DNA of 64,000 nt from Cokeromyces recurvatus (taxonomy: Eukaryota > Mucoromycota > Mucoromycetes > Mucorales > Mucoraceae): NCBI RefSeq assembly GCF_025118155.1, contig NW_026251397.1, positions 124,001 to 188,000 of the forward strand, in the 5' to 3' direction. Under the pieces are notes generated by a model that had not been told where the DNA came from, made no database searches, and was given only the letters and a program-made list of their open reading frames with translations. Below are positions 14,075-24,346 of the stretch, piece after piece; positions within the stretch are counted from its first letter, which is position 1, and each line of letters opens with the position of its first letter. The translations under genes and the position numbers were made by a program.

Positions 14075-14120
<46 letters not shown>

Positions 14121-14685
14121 TATAAATATATATATATACACATATACATACCTTCTTGTACAGCCAAGTATAAAGCTGTTCTTCCATCTTTAGTGGTTCT
14201 ATTTAATAAGGCGCCTGCTTCAACTAAAACTTTTACCACTTCAAAATTTCCTTTCATTGCTATAAAATAATATTGAGTTTTTTTTTCACGTGTAGAAAAA
14301 GAAAAAGATACAATGAAACTATCTATATATAATTTTGTTTACATGCAATCATAACAGGTGTCCAATCACCTCTTTTCATGGCATTCACATCAACATGACA
14401 AGTTTGAATAAGAAATACAAGACATTCGAGTGAATCAATAGCTTCATGAATGGGTCTTCTTCCATGCTCATTGATGGCTTCTGGATCTGCACCATGTTGA
14501 ATGAGTAAGGACATAATAGGTAAGTTATGAATTCTTGAAGCAAAATGAAGTAAAGTGTCGCCGTGTTCATCTTTTTCATTAATAGCTTGTTGATTGTCTT
14601 TGACTATCTTTTCAACTTGGTCTTTATTATCAATAGTTTTTAATACTTTATGTATAAATTGATTAGTCGATGAGAAGGTACTCAT
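13465..14685 (-). CDS. Ankyrin-repeat protein, ANKRD16-like
   Basis: Four exons (14685-14343, 14259-14152, 14038-13517, 13481-13465) join to 329 residues made almost wholly of ankyrin repeats. Typical repeat cores are visible: HGDTLLHFASR, GDWTPVMIAC, DGRTALYLAVQEGH, WTPLMHAARQGHFDIVQFL. The order and spacing, especially the HGDTLLHFAS then RPIHEA then KRGDWTPVMI blocks, resemble animal ANKRD16. That protein interacts with alanyl-tRNA synthetase and buffers mischarged serine. This identity is an inference from remembered similarity; other all-ankyrin proteins could look alike. No membrane segment or catalytic domain is present. The last exon adds only VGLIF and is the weakest border. Confidence 0.75.
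14081..14116. repeat. 36-base T tract in ankyrin gene intron 2
   Basis: An uninterrupted T run in the + strand reading, lying inside the intron between 14152 and 14038. Confidence 0.9.
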
Positions 14686-15799
14686 AATAATTTAATGTAA
14701 GTTGATATTAGGAGCTAAAGAAAAAAAAAATACATGTCTATATTTTAAAAGCTGCATTATTTTGAAGAAAAGTTCAAATTCAGAGAAGAAAAAAATTTTT
14801 TTTTTTTTGATCTATTATATAATACTTTGACTAAATACCTGAAATAGGCTTGATAGAGAGTGGCGTATCTATTAATGGAGGTAATAAGAATCTATGATAC
14901 CATCTGATATTTCTTCACTTTATCTACATAGCTACTATCTATTTGTTAACTAATTAGTAGTGTGTTTAAAAGATATTAACAAAAAAAAGAAGCAACTCGA
15001 GAAAAAAGGACATCAAGTAGTACTATTGTATATTCGAACTTGAATATAATTAAAAATAGATGGCTATTCTGTTTATCCATTGATATATACGCGAAAAAAA
15101 AAAGCAATCTGTAATTATGTGTCCACGCTAGCAAGCGTAATGTTTACGAAATAATTCAATTTTGTGCACAAAAGCCTTAATAATTCATCATTTATGTGAC
15201 TGTCCCTTTATTAGTGAGTCTATATTTTTATATCAGTGTATGTAAATGACCCCTTATTCAATGAAGACCAATAAAATACAAAACTCTAAAAGATACTATT
15301 TTATTTACAATAGACTCGATAAAGTATTTGTAATATGGCTATTTAATATCATTACTGACCTAGTAGTAAAAACATATAACTACAAATAAATAAGTAAAAG
15401 TATATATACATAATATATATATATATATATCAGTATATGATAATTAATGACAATAGTAATCTTGTATATATGAATTTCAAGTACCTCTATTTGTTTATTT
15501 TTTTTTTTTCTACATTGCTCTCAGTATAGAAGCTGTACTTACTGTCTAGAAAATAATTAACCCACTCAGCTGATGTCATATTTTTAGCTGTTAAATTTAG
15601 ACAGCCAATCAAAAAATAAAATGGGGAATTTGAATTTGAAATAACCAAACGCTTAATTTTTATACAATGTTTCTTATACTTGCAATGTCTTTTCTTTTTT
15701 GTTTATTAAAAAAAAAAAAGTAGTTGACTGACAAGAGTCCTCTTTTAAACACTCTCCTCTTTCTTTCTTTTTTTTATAATACATTTATATACATTTAAT
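14686..15799. promoter_or_regulatory. Divergent ankyrin gene / ARPC1 intergenic region
   Basis: About 1.1 kb between two divergent start codons. It is AT-rich with T and A runs and a (TA)n stretch near 15410-15430. It must include both promoters. No further gene was recognised. Confidence 0.45.
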
Positions 15800-17178
15800 A
15801 TGTCTTCGCCTGCTGTATACAATCTTGGTAATGCACCAGTTACAGCTCATTCATTTAACAAGAATCGTAAGTATAGATATTAAAAAAGAAAAGAAAATTA
15901 AAGCTATTCATCTAATATATGCATTCTCCGAAATATAAAGAATTGGTTGTTTGCCAAAACACGAATGATGCTCAAATTTATCAATATGGTCATTCTAATT
16001 CTACATTAGAAGCGACTTTAAAAGGTGTAAGTGTGTTTCATTTTTTTATTATATTTGAAATATAATTATAGTAATTTATAATTATTATACAGCACGATAA
16101 AGTTATTACCAGCATTGATTTTGCTCCAAATACAAATCGTATTGTAACTTGTTCTCAAGATAGAAATGCTTATGTTTGGACAAATGAAGGCGGTACTTGG
16201 AAGCCAGGGCTTGTATTATTACGTATTAACCGTGCTGCCACTTATGTTCGCTGGTCACCTAATGAAGAAAAGTTTGCAGTTGCTAGTGGTGCTCGCTGTA
16301 TTGCTGTATGCTATTTTGAAGAAGATAATGATTGGTGGGCCAGTAAACATTTAAAGAAACCTATTCGTAGTACTGTACTTTCTCTTGATTGGCATCCTAA
16401 TAATGTTTTGTTGGCTGCTGGTTCTGCCGATATGAAAGCTCGTGTCTTTTCTTCTTTTATTAAAGGACTTGACAAAAGGTAATACAATTGAATATTGAAC
16501 TGGTACATGATGACTCACTTTTTTTGATTCTACTAGACCTACACCTACTAATTGGGGAGATAAGTTACCCTTTAATACTGTTTGTGGAGAGTTTAGTAAT
16601 GGTCGTGGTGGATGGGTTCATTCAGTTGCTTTTTCTCCTTCTGGTGATGCACTTGCCTTTGCTGGACATGATTCATCTATTAACTTAGTTTATCCTCAAG
16701 CAGATGGTCAACATACTCTTTTAACTATTCCTAGTAATACACTTCCATTCCGTTCACTCATTTGGGCCAATGAACGTCAAATTATTGCAGCTGGTTATGA
16801 TTGTTGTCCCGTTCTTTATGAGACACAAGATGGTCAAGATTGGCATTTTTCAGGATCTCTTGATATTGGACGTAAAAAGGTTTCTCAAACAACCTCTGTC
16901 TTGTCTCGTTTCAAGACGATGGATTCCCGTGGCGAAGTTGAAAATGATACTACTTTAAACACGATTCATCAAAATACCATCAAGTAAGTGACTATTTAAT
17001 TTTGAAAGGATCTATTTATATGCTGATATCATTTAAAAAATATAGTGAAATTCGAGTTTACTCTGGTGATCGATCTAATGTCACTCAATTTTCCACTTGT
17101 GGAGTTGATGGTAAAGTTGTTATTTGGGACTTTGACCCTAGTCAACTTGTTGCAGATCTTTCTTCTCTCAAGATTTAA
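15800..17178 (+). CDS. ARC40: Arp2/3 complex subunit 1 (ARPC1/Arc40), WD40 protein
   Basis: ARPC1 is the WD40 propeller subunit of the seven-protein Arp2/3 complex that nucleates branched actin at endocytic sites. Five exons (15800-15866, 15941-16026, 16093-16478, 16537-16983, 17046-17178) give 372 residues, the usual size. Family hallmarks include [20 protein letters not shown], a long block [41 protein letters not shown], and the closing [12 protein letters not shown] blade. The stretch ending [12 protein letters not shown] matches the ARPC1 insertion between the last blades. The first acceptor (AAAG at 15940) was chosen for frame. Only 44 bases separate its stop codon from the stop of the convergent carrier gene, so the 3' UTRs probably overlap. 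Confidence 0.95.
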
Positions 17179-17222
17179 TAAGGAAAAAATCCTTTATTAT
17201 TATTATTATTATCAGAATAAGA

Positions 17223-18307
17223 TTATTTTGCATGCATAATATCTTTACATAATTCATAAGAATAAAAAGTGACACCCATTGCAGGAGCCACTTTGAGATA
17301 ATTCGGTAATAATCCTCTATACAATGATTTGAAACCCTCTTTTTGTACCATTGTCTTTAACGCATGTAGAGTACCGTTATACTTGTATTCTGCATTATTC
17401 ATACCCACTACTTGGAATCGTCTACGGAGTACATCTAGATAAATAATACATGTATGCATACATACATACTATTTAAAAGGACGATTCTTTATATTACACA
17501 TCTTTCTCTTTATATATAATATACCTAAAGGATAAATAATAGTTTGAGCAATGGATCCTGCTAAAGCACCACAAAATAGTTTTCTAATATTGCCAGAATT
17601 TTCCTCTATTGGAATCAAATAATCCTTCAAGACTTCATAACATTGAAAGTTAAGGGCAACATATGGAGCGACTCCCTAAATTTATGATTCTATTAGATCT
17701 TTCTTAAGTTACTCTTTATTCTTTTCTATACCATACCAGTATAGTTGGCCATAAACCTCTATATAATCCTCGAAAACCACCTTCTGTTAAATAAATGGTT
17801 TTTATTGTCGGCACAATACCAGGAAGCTTTTTCTTTACGACTGGTGGTGGTGATGATGATGATGATATATCATTGATATGATTTAAAGAGAGTGAATTAG
17901 CAGATTGAATTGAAAGTCGAGTACGAACGAGATCTAAAGGATAAGTACAGACGACAGAGACAGTACCTGCTAAGGCACCTGCTATTAATCGTCTTGGAGT
18001 ATCTAATTCTGATTTCTCCTTTTCTAATAAAATCGATTTAAATTGTTCATAAGCAGCAAATTGTGAAGCACTATAAGGAATCATTCGAATCACATTTGTA
18101 CCATTTCCTCTCATGAATCCTCTCCAACCTTCTTCTTTCCACATATGATTTAACGTTGACCAAATACCTGTATATGCCCCCATATTAGGTCCTTGTACCT
18201 AATTTTTATTTTTTATTCAAAATACATGTGAGAACACATACTGATATAATTTCATGTGATTTCAAATGAAGATCTATATACGGAACCACAGATGCATCAC
18301 TCTCTCG

Positions 18308-18362
<55 letters not shown>

Positions 18363-18911
18363 TGTGTGCGTATATGTATGTACACTTACTTGAAATAAAA
18401 TTTTCATTCTTTCCATTGGGCTCACGACAGTACGAGAGAGTGCTCCAGCAATACCACCCGCAATCAAATGCTTTATTGTATCCGATGAGGTATCCATCCT
18501 ATTTATCGATTTATTATGAAAATGGCTAGATGACTGCTGAAGTTTACAAGTAGGTAAAACGTGAGTCATTAAGATATCTATAATTTTTCCGAGCTGTTCC
18601 GAATTAATATTATTATTTCCTGTTGTTGTTACAGCATGTCTATCAAGTAATGAAGCAAATTCAGAAAAGGCAATAGGTTCCCCATTTTGACCCATTTGCT
18701 GAATGTCTATTATTGGAATATGCTTTCATATAAATATATTAATTATAAGAATATCTTGATTTCTTTATTTAAAAAAAAATATGAAACTCACTGTATTATC
18801 TATAGGTAAAGTAGAATAAACCGCCATTATATCCTGAGCATCAATGACCCCATCTTGATTCTGATCTAATAAACCAAATAGTTGATGTAGACTATAAGTA
18901 TTTGAATTCAT
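17223..18911 (-). CDS. Mitochondrial carrier (SLC25 family) with N-terminal EF-hand
   Basis: Five exons (18911-18792, 18722-18390, 18198-17737, 17675-17525, 17434-17223) join to 425 residues. Residues 1-40 hold one canonical EF-hand loop, DQNQDGVIDAQD. A second, weaker EF-like segment (GEPIAFSEFASLL) follows. Three carrier repeats come next, with signature motifs SPMERMKILFQ, YPLDLVRTRL and YPLDVLRRRF, plus FMRGNGTNVIRMIPYSA and LYRGLLPNYLKVAPAMG. The EF-hand places it near the Ca2+-regulated ATP-Mg/Pi carriers (SCaMC). The repeat-1 text RTVVSPMERMKILFQVQ is closer, from memory, to the yeast YPR011C-type adenosine phosphosulfate carrier. Substrate is therefore left open. It acts in the inner mitochondrial membrane, and the EF-hand region would face the intermembrane space. 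Confidence 0.9.
18299..18370. repeat. Compound (TC)n(TG)n microsatellite
   Basis: A TC repeat, with a few CG interruptions, passes directly into a TG repeat. It lies in the carrier gene intron between 18390 and 18198. On the coding strand it reads (CA)n then (GA)n. Confidence 0.95.
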
Positions 18912-19756
18912 TTTACATGAAGTATGAATTCAACGTATTATTAAAGAGGACTCTGTATTAGATAAGGAAAGAAAAATAAGAAAAAAGAGGAAGACTCATA
19001 CGATAAACCAATTGAATGAAAAAAAAAAAAAAAAAGAAAAAAAAAAAGGGGTAATAATAACAAAGAGTTCGGAGAGGCAAAAAAAAAAAAAAAAAAAAAA
19101 AAAATAGGTGTGCCTACATGTAGTCAGTTGCAACACTATTATTGTTATTGCAATAGCCTTGTTTAATAATTTATCCCTTTCCTCCTCCCCTCCCCCCCCC
19201 CACAAAAAAAAAAAATTAACCTTTATTTTTAATGATTTTAATTGGTTTTATAAGCTTATTATTGTAATGACATTAAATGGTTTATCTCTTTGTGTAATAC
19301 ATTCATTATTCTTCTTTTACTTTTACAAATATCAAGATAAAAGAAAGTGGTATTACTTTATGTTGTAATAATCAACACGAATAGATTCATAATGGACACA
19401 ACGTAAATAGTTGTTAACAAGAGTAACTACATCTGCTGCTGTGTCATTCTAAATGTTTATTTTTTTTTTTCAATGATGTTTGAACAAAAAGTAAAATTTG
19501 GTTCTTTCTATAATTGAATGAATTTAACCATAAAACATGTAAACAATAAAATATAAACTAAAATTATTTGTTTTGTTTTTTCTAGAAAATATTATTAAAT
19601 TTACGCTGGTTTAACTATTTATACATTTATGGATAAACAATAGTAGTAATTGGAAACATAAAAATATAAAAGTAAAAAGAAGTGTCTTTTCTTTTTTTTT
19701 TCTCTTTTCTTCTTCTTCTTCTTCTTTTATATAATTGTATATATGATTCGTTTAAT
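18912..19756. promoter_or_regulatory. Divergent carrier / RING gene intergenic region
   Basis: About 845 bp between two divergent start codons, with poly-A runs near 19019-19104 and a C-tract near 19192-19201. A short conserved-looking peptide is encoded on the minus strand at 19366-19457 (reported separately). Otherwise no gene was seen. Confidence 0.4.
19366..19457 (-). other. Possible orphan exon or gene relic (about 31 codons)
   Basis: After a good acceptor (ATTTAG, read on the minus strand) an open stretch encodes a peptide starting NDTAADVVTLVNNYLRC, and ends in TAA. Its composition looks protein-like rather than AT-biased noise. Just upstream another frame reads NIIEKKNKHLE and then hits TGA one base out of phase, which would suit a decayed exon. 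I do not recognise the family, and no start codon or full gene model could be built. Confidence 0.25.
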
Positions 19757-20897
19757 ATGAGTCAATTATTACAAAATCCTACAACAAGAAGAATACATGT
19801 TATTATTTATAACTGGAGTCAGGCATCAAAGACATCAAAGGCTTTCTTTAGTCTGTCTTTATTAAATCTATTATTACAAGTAAATTTACTCTATCAAAGA
19901 GAGAGAGGGGAATATATCATACTTAATTTTCTAGTATTATCTATTTAGGTTACTTTTATTTCAAGTACACTTTATACTACTTGGAATTTATCTTGTCAAG
20001 AACCTTTTCGGTTGTTTTTATTGGCTCATGTTATTCAAAGTGCAATCGCAATATCATTCGATATTTATTTATATTTTGGATATTCAACACATCATGAAGA
20101 AGATGGTAGAAGTGGTAGTTTTGTATATTTCTTAAAAAGGTAATTATGAGTAGAATCATTTAAAGAATAAGCATTCATTGTTAATCATGCCTATTTATTT
20201 AATAGAATATTAAATCTCTTTGCATTTATTATATTTCTCTATGGAAATTACTATTTATTTTTTGACTCAGTTATTACTTGCGATTTGACAGCTCCAACTA
20301 TTTACAATTTATCTTACATCATTGTTATATGCGAATATATTTTATATGCAACACCTATTTTATTTTCAATTATTTCTTTTCTGTTCATGCCTTGTCTAAC
20401 TTGTAAGTAGAATCATGAAAGAGACTTTATTTTTTTTTTTTTCGTAGACTAACGTATCTGTTGAAAAAGTTTTAAGCAACATAATTAGAATAAAAAGAAA
20501 CAAGTTGGGTATTTCTCAAAAGGAAATTTCAACCTTACCAATCTATCAATTATCTACAAAAGAGAAGGAAGAAGAAGAAAGATGGTCTTCAACAAATACA
20601 ATTCCTATTATTTATATACCTAATGATCAAGATCGTCTATGCGTTATTTGCTTATCAACTTATGAAAAAAATGATATCTTGTGTAAATTATGGTATGTAA
20701 CATGTATTATATGAATGAATGAATGAATGTTTAAAGTATGTATCTCTATCTATAGGTGTGAACATCACTTTCATAGAGAATGTATTTTTGAATGGCTTAA
20801 ATTAAATGCTGTATGTCCATTATGTAAGCGAGATTGTAGAAAAGGAGGAGGAGAGAATAAGGAGGAACACCAACATACAATGAACATACCCGTATAA
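19757..20897 (+). CDS. Membrane-anchored RING-H2 finger protein (probable E3 ubiquitin ligase)
   Basis: Five exons (19757-19879, 19949-20139, 20206-20402, 20470-20692, 20756-20897) give 291 residues. The N-terminal two thirds are strongly hydrophobic with about four likely transmembrane segments, for example in LLAHVIQSAIAISFDIYLYF and FAFIIFLYGNYYLF. The C-terminal part has a RING-H2 finger: CVICLSTYEKNDILC, then CEHHFHREC, then CPLC. This is the C3H2C3 pattern of membrane E3 ligases. Exon 4 was placed at AAAAAG/T (20469) because the upstream TAG acceptor gives an immediate stop and a perfect branch point ACTAAC lies 20 bases before it. The start at 19757 is in an ATG that opens the first exon. 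Substrate and membrane are unknown. Confidence 0.85.
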
Positions 20898-22122
20898 CTT
20901 GATATGAATGTAATTTTATACTTTATGCTTTCTATATATACTACTACTACTACCTTCACTTTCGTCGGTCAAACAGATGACTATTCATAATACCCGTTAA
21001 AATAAATGATGTATATAATTATTTCTCTTTTTTCTAATACACGCATAGTAAAAAGGTGAACCACTATTTTACGGTATATACATACATAATACAACATAAC
21101 TTGTCTGGGGGGAGTGATGAAGTTGTGTTCTTTATTCAACACATTATAGTCTTCCTAATCCTTGTTATAAACATGCCATCATTACTTACTACCGGAAGGA
21201 GGGGGAGGAAAAAAGTGATTTTGTTGATTTTAGAGGTGAATATATATATATATATATATATCTATATATATATTTGTTTCAGAAGGACTGAGAGTAACGA
21301 TATCCTGCTTTAAATAGAGCAATGATAAGCTTAACCAACTGCAGCCTCTACCCCATTTTATATATATATATTCATAGAGAGAGAGAGAGAGAGAGAAATA
21401 ACATAAAAAAAAATTCCTTTCGAGACTTGTAGTATACTATTTATTAAGGGTAGAGCGTTATGTATACAAGTCAATATGATAGATTCGAGTATTTTATAAT
21501 TTTAAGAATGAAACAGGATTGTAAAATACAACCTGATGACATTAGTTGATAGACTAGAATAATATCTTATATTTAGCTTGTAACAGAAGCTCTTTAGATC
21601 AAAGACATTTCTAACTTGTTTATTCTCAGTTTGATTCAAATCATCTTCAATAAAGAATTTTTATTGTAGTAGATTATATATCGTTCCTAGAAATCCATAT
21701 CCTTTCTAGAACAAAAAGATATATATATATATTTTGTTAAATACACAAAAATAGATATAAGTCATATTTAGAGTTGGAGACTATGATTTATATAATTGTA
21801 ATTTATTATCATTATTATCTAATAAATCATAACCATGACACTCTCTGATCTGTCGTTTTTCGGGAAAATTATGCCGCTTTTTTTCGGGAAAATTGCATTG
21901 CAGTTCAATTTTTTTTTTTTTCATAATCTAAACTAGGCAATTTTGATGTCTTTCATATTATGTACTACATTGAGAGATTCTTAAATTAATATAAAGAAGA
22001 AGATGATGATGATTCAACATTCAAGCATAGATAAATAGTTACACCTGGTGATACATGCATTCTATTCTTATTGTTTTACATACTTAATATGTGTAATCAG
22101 TACCTTTTTTTTTTCTTAGACT
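20898..22122. other. Intergenic between RING gene and monooxygenase relic
   Basis: About 1.2 kb, AT-rich, with (TA)n tracts near 21240-21275 and 21359-21371 and a (GA)n tract near 21376-21396. It has a pair of TTCGGGAA motifs at 21859-21890 and a 22-bp near-repeat at 21928-21949 shared with 60970-60991. No gene was recognised. Confidence 0.45.
21859..21890. promoter_or_regulatory. Paired TTCnnGAA (heat-shock-element-like) motifs
   Basis: Two copies of TTCGGGAA, at 21859-21866 and 21883-21890, each within a TTTTTCGGGAAAATT context. TTCnnGAA is the core inverted unit of heat-shock elements. They lie about 240 bp upstream of the monooxygenase relic. Function is inferred only from the motif. Confidence 0.35.
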
Positions 22123-23104
22123 ATGACTATAGAGAATAAGGTGCCTACAGTAACTATTATAGGTGCTGGGTAAATAATAAAAATTAATATCTACATACCG
22201 TTATAGTCCATAATAATATTAATATAAATATCTGTTATTATATTTATTCATGTGCGGCGTGGTGGTGGTAGAGTAAGTGGTATTTGTGCATTTGTTCAAC
22301 TTCAAAAAAAAAATTAGGAATAAATGCCCATGTCTTTGAATTAAATAAAGATGTTGGTGGCGTCTGGTTTCAAAATACTTATCCATGATGTCGATGTGAT
22401 GTGTCCAGTTATATGTACAGTTTTAGCTTTGAAATGAATCCAGGTAATAGCAAATAAATATATAAAGGATAGCTGATAGCTTTATATATAGACTGGTCTC
22501 AAAATTATAGTGAACAAAAAGAAATTTTAAATTATCTGAAAAATGTAGCCTCAAAATATAACATGCTTGAATATACAGATTTTGAGACCAAAGTAATAAG
22601 TGCTATATGGCAAGAAGGGGGGGGAATGGAAACTAGAACACAAGAGAATAAAAAAAAATGCTTATAACCAAAAGACAGAGATAGCTTATTTTGATCTAAT
22701 ATATTCTGCAATGGGTACATTAGATATACCTAATGTTCCTGAATTATTTAAACCCTTTCATGGACCTATTATACATTCTGCTGAATGGGATCATTCTATT
22801 GATTTTACAGGAAAACGTATTGCAATCATAGAAAGTGGTGCAAGGTATGTATGTATGTATGTATGTATGTATATGTATATAGTGCAATACAGACAATACC
22901 TCATGTTGCTAAAAGTGCTGCTCAACTGATAGCATATCAACGATCAGCACCATGGATTATACCACAAGTCATATCAAAAACAGCAAAAATCCAACAACTT
23001 TTATTTCGTAAATTTCCTTTCATCTTATTTATCTATCGTCTTTACTTATTTTTTATAGTAATCGTCATGATGTATATGTATTATAAACTGAGTTACATTT
23101 ATTA

Positions 23105-23153
<49 letters not shown>

Positions 23154-24047
23154 TTTGAGGCTCTTTACATACTCTTGGGTTATCCTCGATCGTTTTTTAC
23201 AAACTATTTGGCTACCAAGATTATTTCAAGACACAAAAGGACCATAACTCAATTAGGTCGAGTGGACCTTTTAGATAAGCTTTTGCCCAAGTTCCAAATA
23301 GGCTGTAAAAGAGGGGGTTATTCTGGGACCTATTATGAAGCAATAACTAGACCAAATGTATCCATTGTTGATGAACCTATTCAAATTGTAGGAGAAAATT
23401 CTATCACAACCATGGATGGAGTAAGTAGAGAAATAGATATTTTAGTATTGGCTACTGGATTCAAAACATATGATACTACGTTGGATAACATACAGAGTGA
23501 GTAGTATAAATTACATAGATATATAATTGTGTTCATCAAGATATGAATGTGAATCTGTAGTTATTGGAAAGAACAACCAATCGTTGACAGAACTTTGGAA
23601 AACCGAGTCACCTCATCTTTACAAATCAACTATTATGCATGGATTTTCCAAATCTATTCTTATTACTAGGGCCATACAGTTATTTAGGACATAATTCAAC
23701 CATTTTTAATGGTAAAAACGTAAGTTTAATGCATACCAGAAGAAAATAATTATATAAAATGTGTCTAATATGCTACTAGGCAAGTCATTTATTCTATCAA
23801 GAGTATTAAGAAACTGATTTTATGTAAGCATAACAAAAGAGGGCCAATGATTGAACCTAAGCTCAAGTCTCACGATGATTACATGAAATATATCAGATCC
23901 TGTTTCAAAGATACTACTTGGGTTTCCTCTTGTATCTCTTGGTATAAAAATGAAAAAGGACACGTTATCCATTTATATCCTAACACAGTGATCAAATTTA
24001 AATGGGAGCTTCTTTGGCGCTTTTATGAACATGATTATTATGTATAG
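22123..24047 (+). pseudogene. Baeyer-Villiger type flavin monooxygenase, decayed
   Basis: The encoded protein would be a class B FAD/NADPH monooxygenase. Recognisable in order: Rossmann start VTIIGAG|VSGICAFVQLQK (exon 22123-22169 joined to 22273 onward), GINAHVFELNKDVGGVWF, CRCDVSSYMYSFSFEMNP, the BVMO fingerprint FHGPIIHSAEW, TIPHVAKSAAQLIAYQRSAP, IDILVLATGFKTYD, and a C-terminal WVSSCISWYKNEKG. Lesions are several. TGA replaces the Gly codon of the TYPGCRCDV motif (near 22387). The 10-A tract near 22306-22315 shifts frame. The 8-G run at 22617-22624 shifts frame. One extra T near 23645 breaks GFPNLFLLLGP. The second Rossmann Gly is Glu (IIESGASA). One or two indels could be assembly errors, but the combination with a nonsense codon indicates a pseudogene. 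A 45-T run sits before one acceptor. Confidence 0.85.
23107..23151. repeat. 45-base T tract in the monooxygenase relic
   Basis: An uninterrupted T run ending directly at a TAG acceptor-like site. It is far longer than a normal polypyrimidine tract. Confidence 0.9.
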
Positions 24048-24346
24048 AAAGAAGACACAGACACCATAGCATAAATATGATTCCAACAAATGGGGTTACA
24101 TTTTATTCTCCGGAAAGAGGTTTTTTTTTTCTTTGATAAAAATAAAGTAACACATTTAACAATAAGAATTGAGATTGAATATTAATGAAAACAACAAGCA
24201 ATGAACAAGAAAAGCGGGGGGGGGGAAAGAGGGAAGAGGCAAACAAAAATAGACTTCATTACTGTATCCCTTTTTTTTTCTTTTTTACCTTTTCCTTTCC
24301 TTCTCCGTTTTTTTTTTCTTTTTTTAATTCCTTTACCTTTTAAAGG

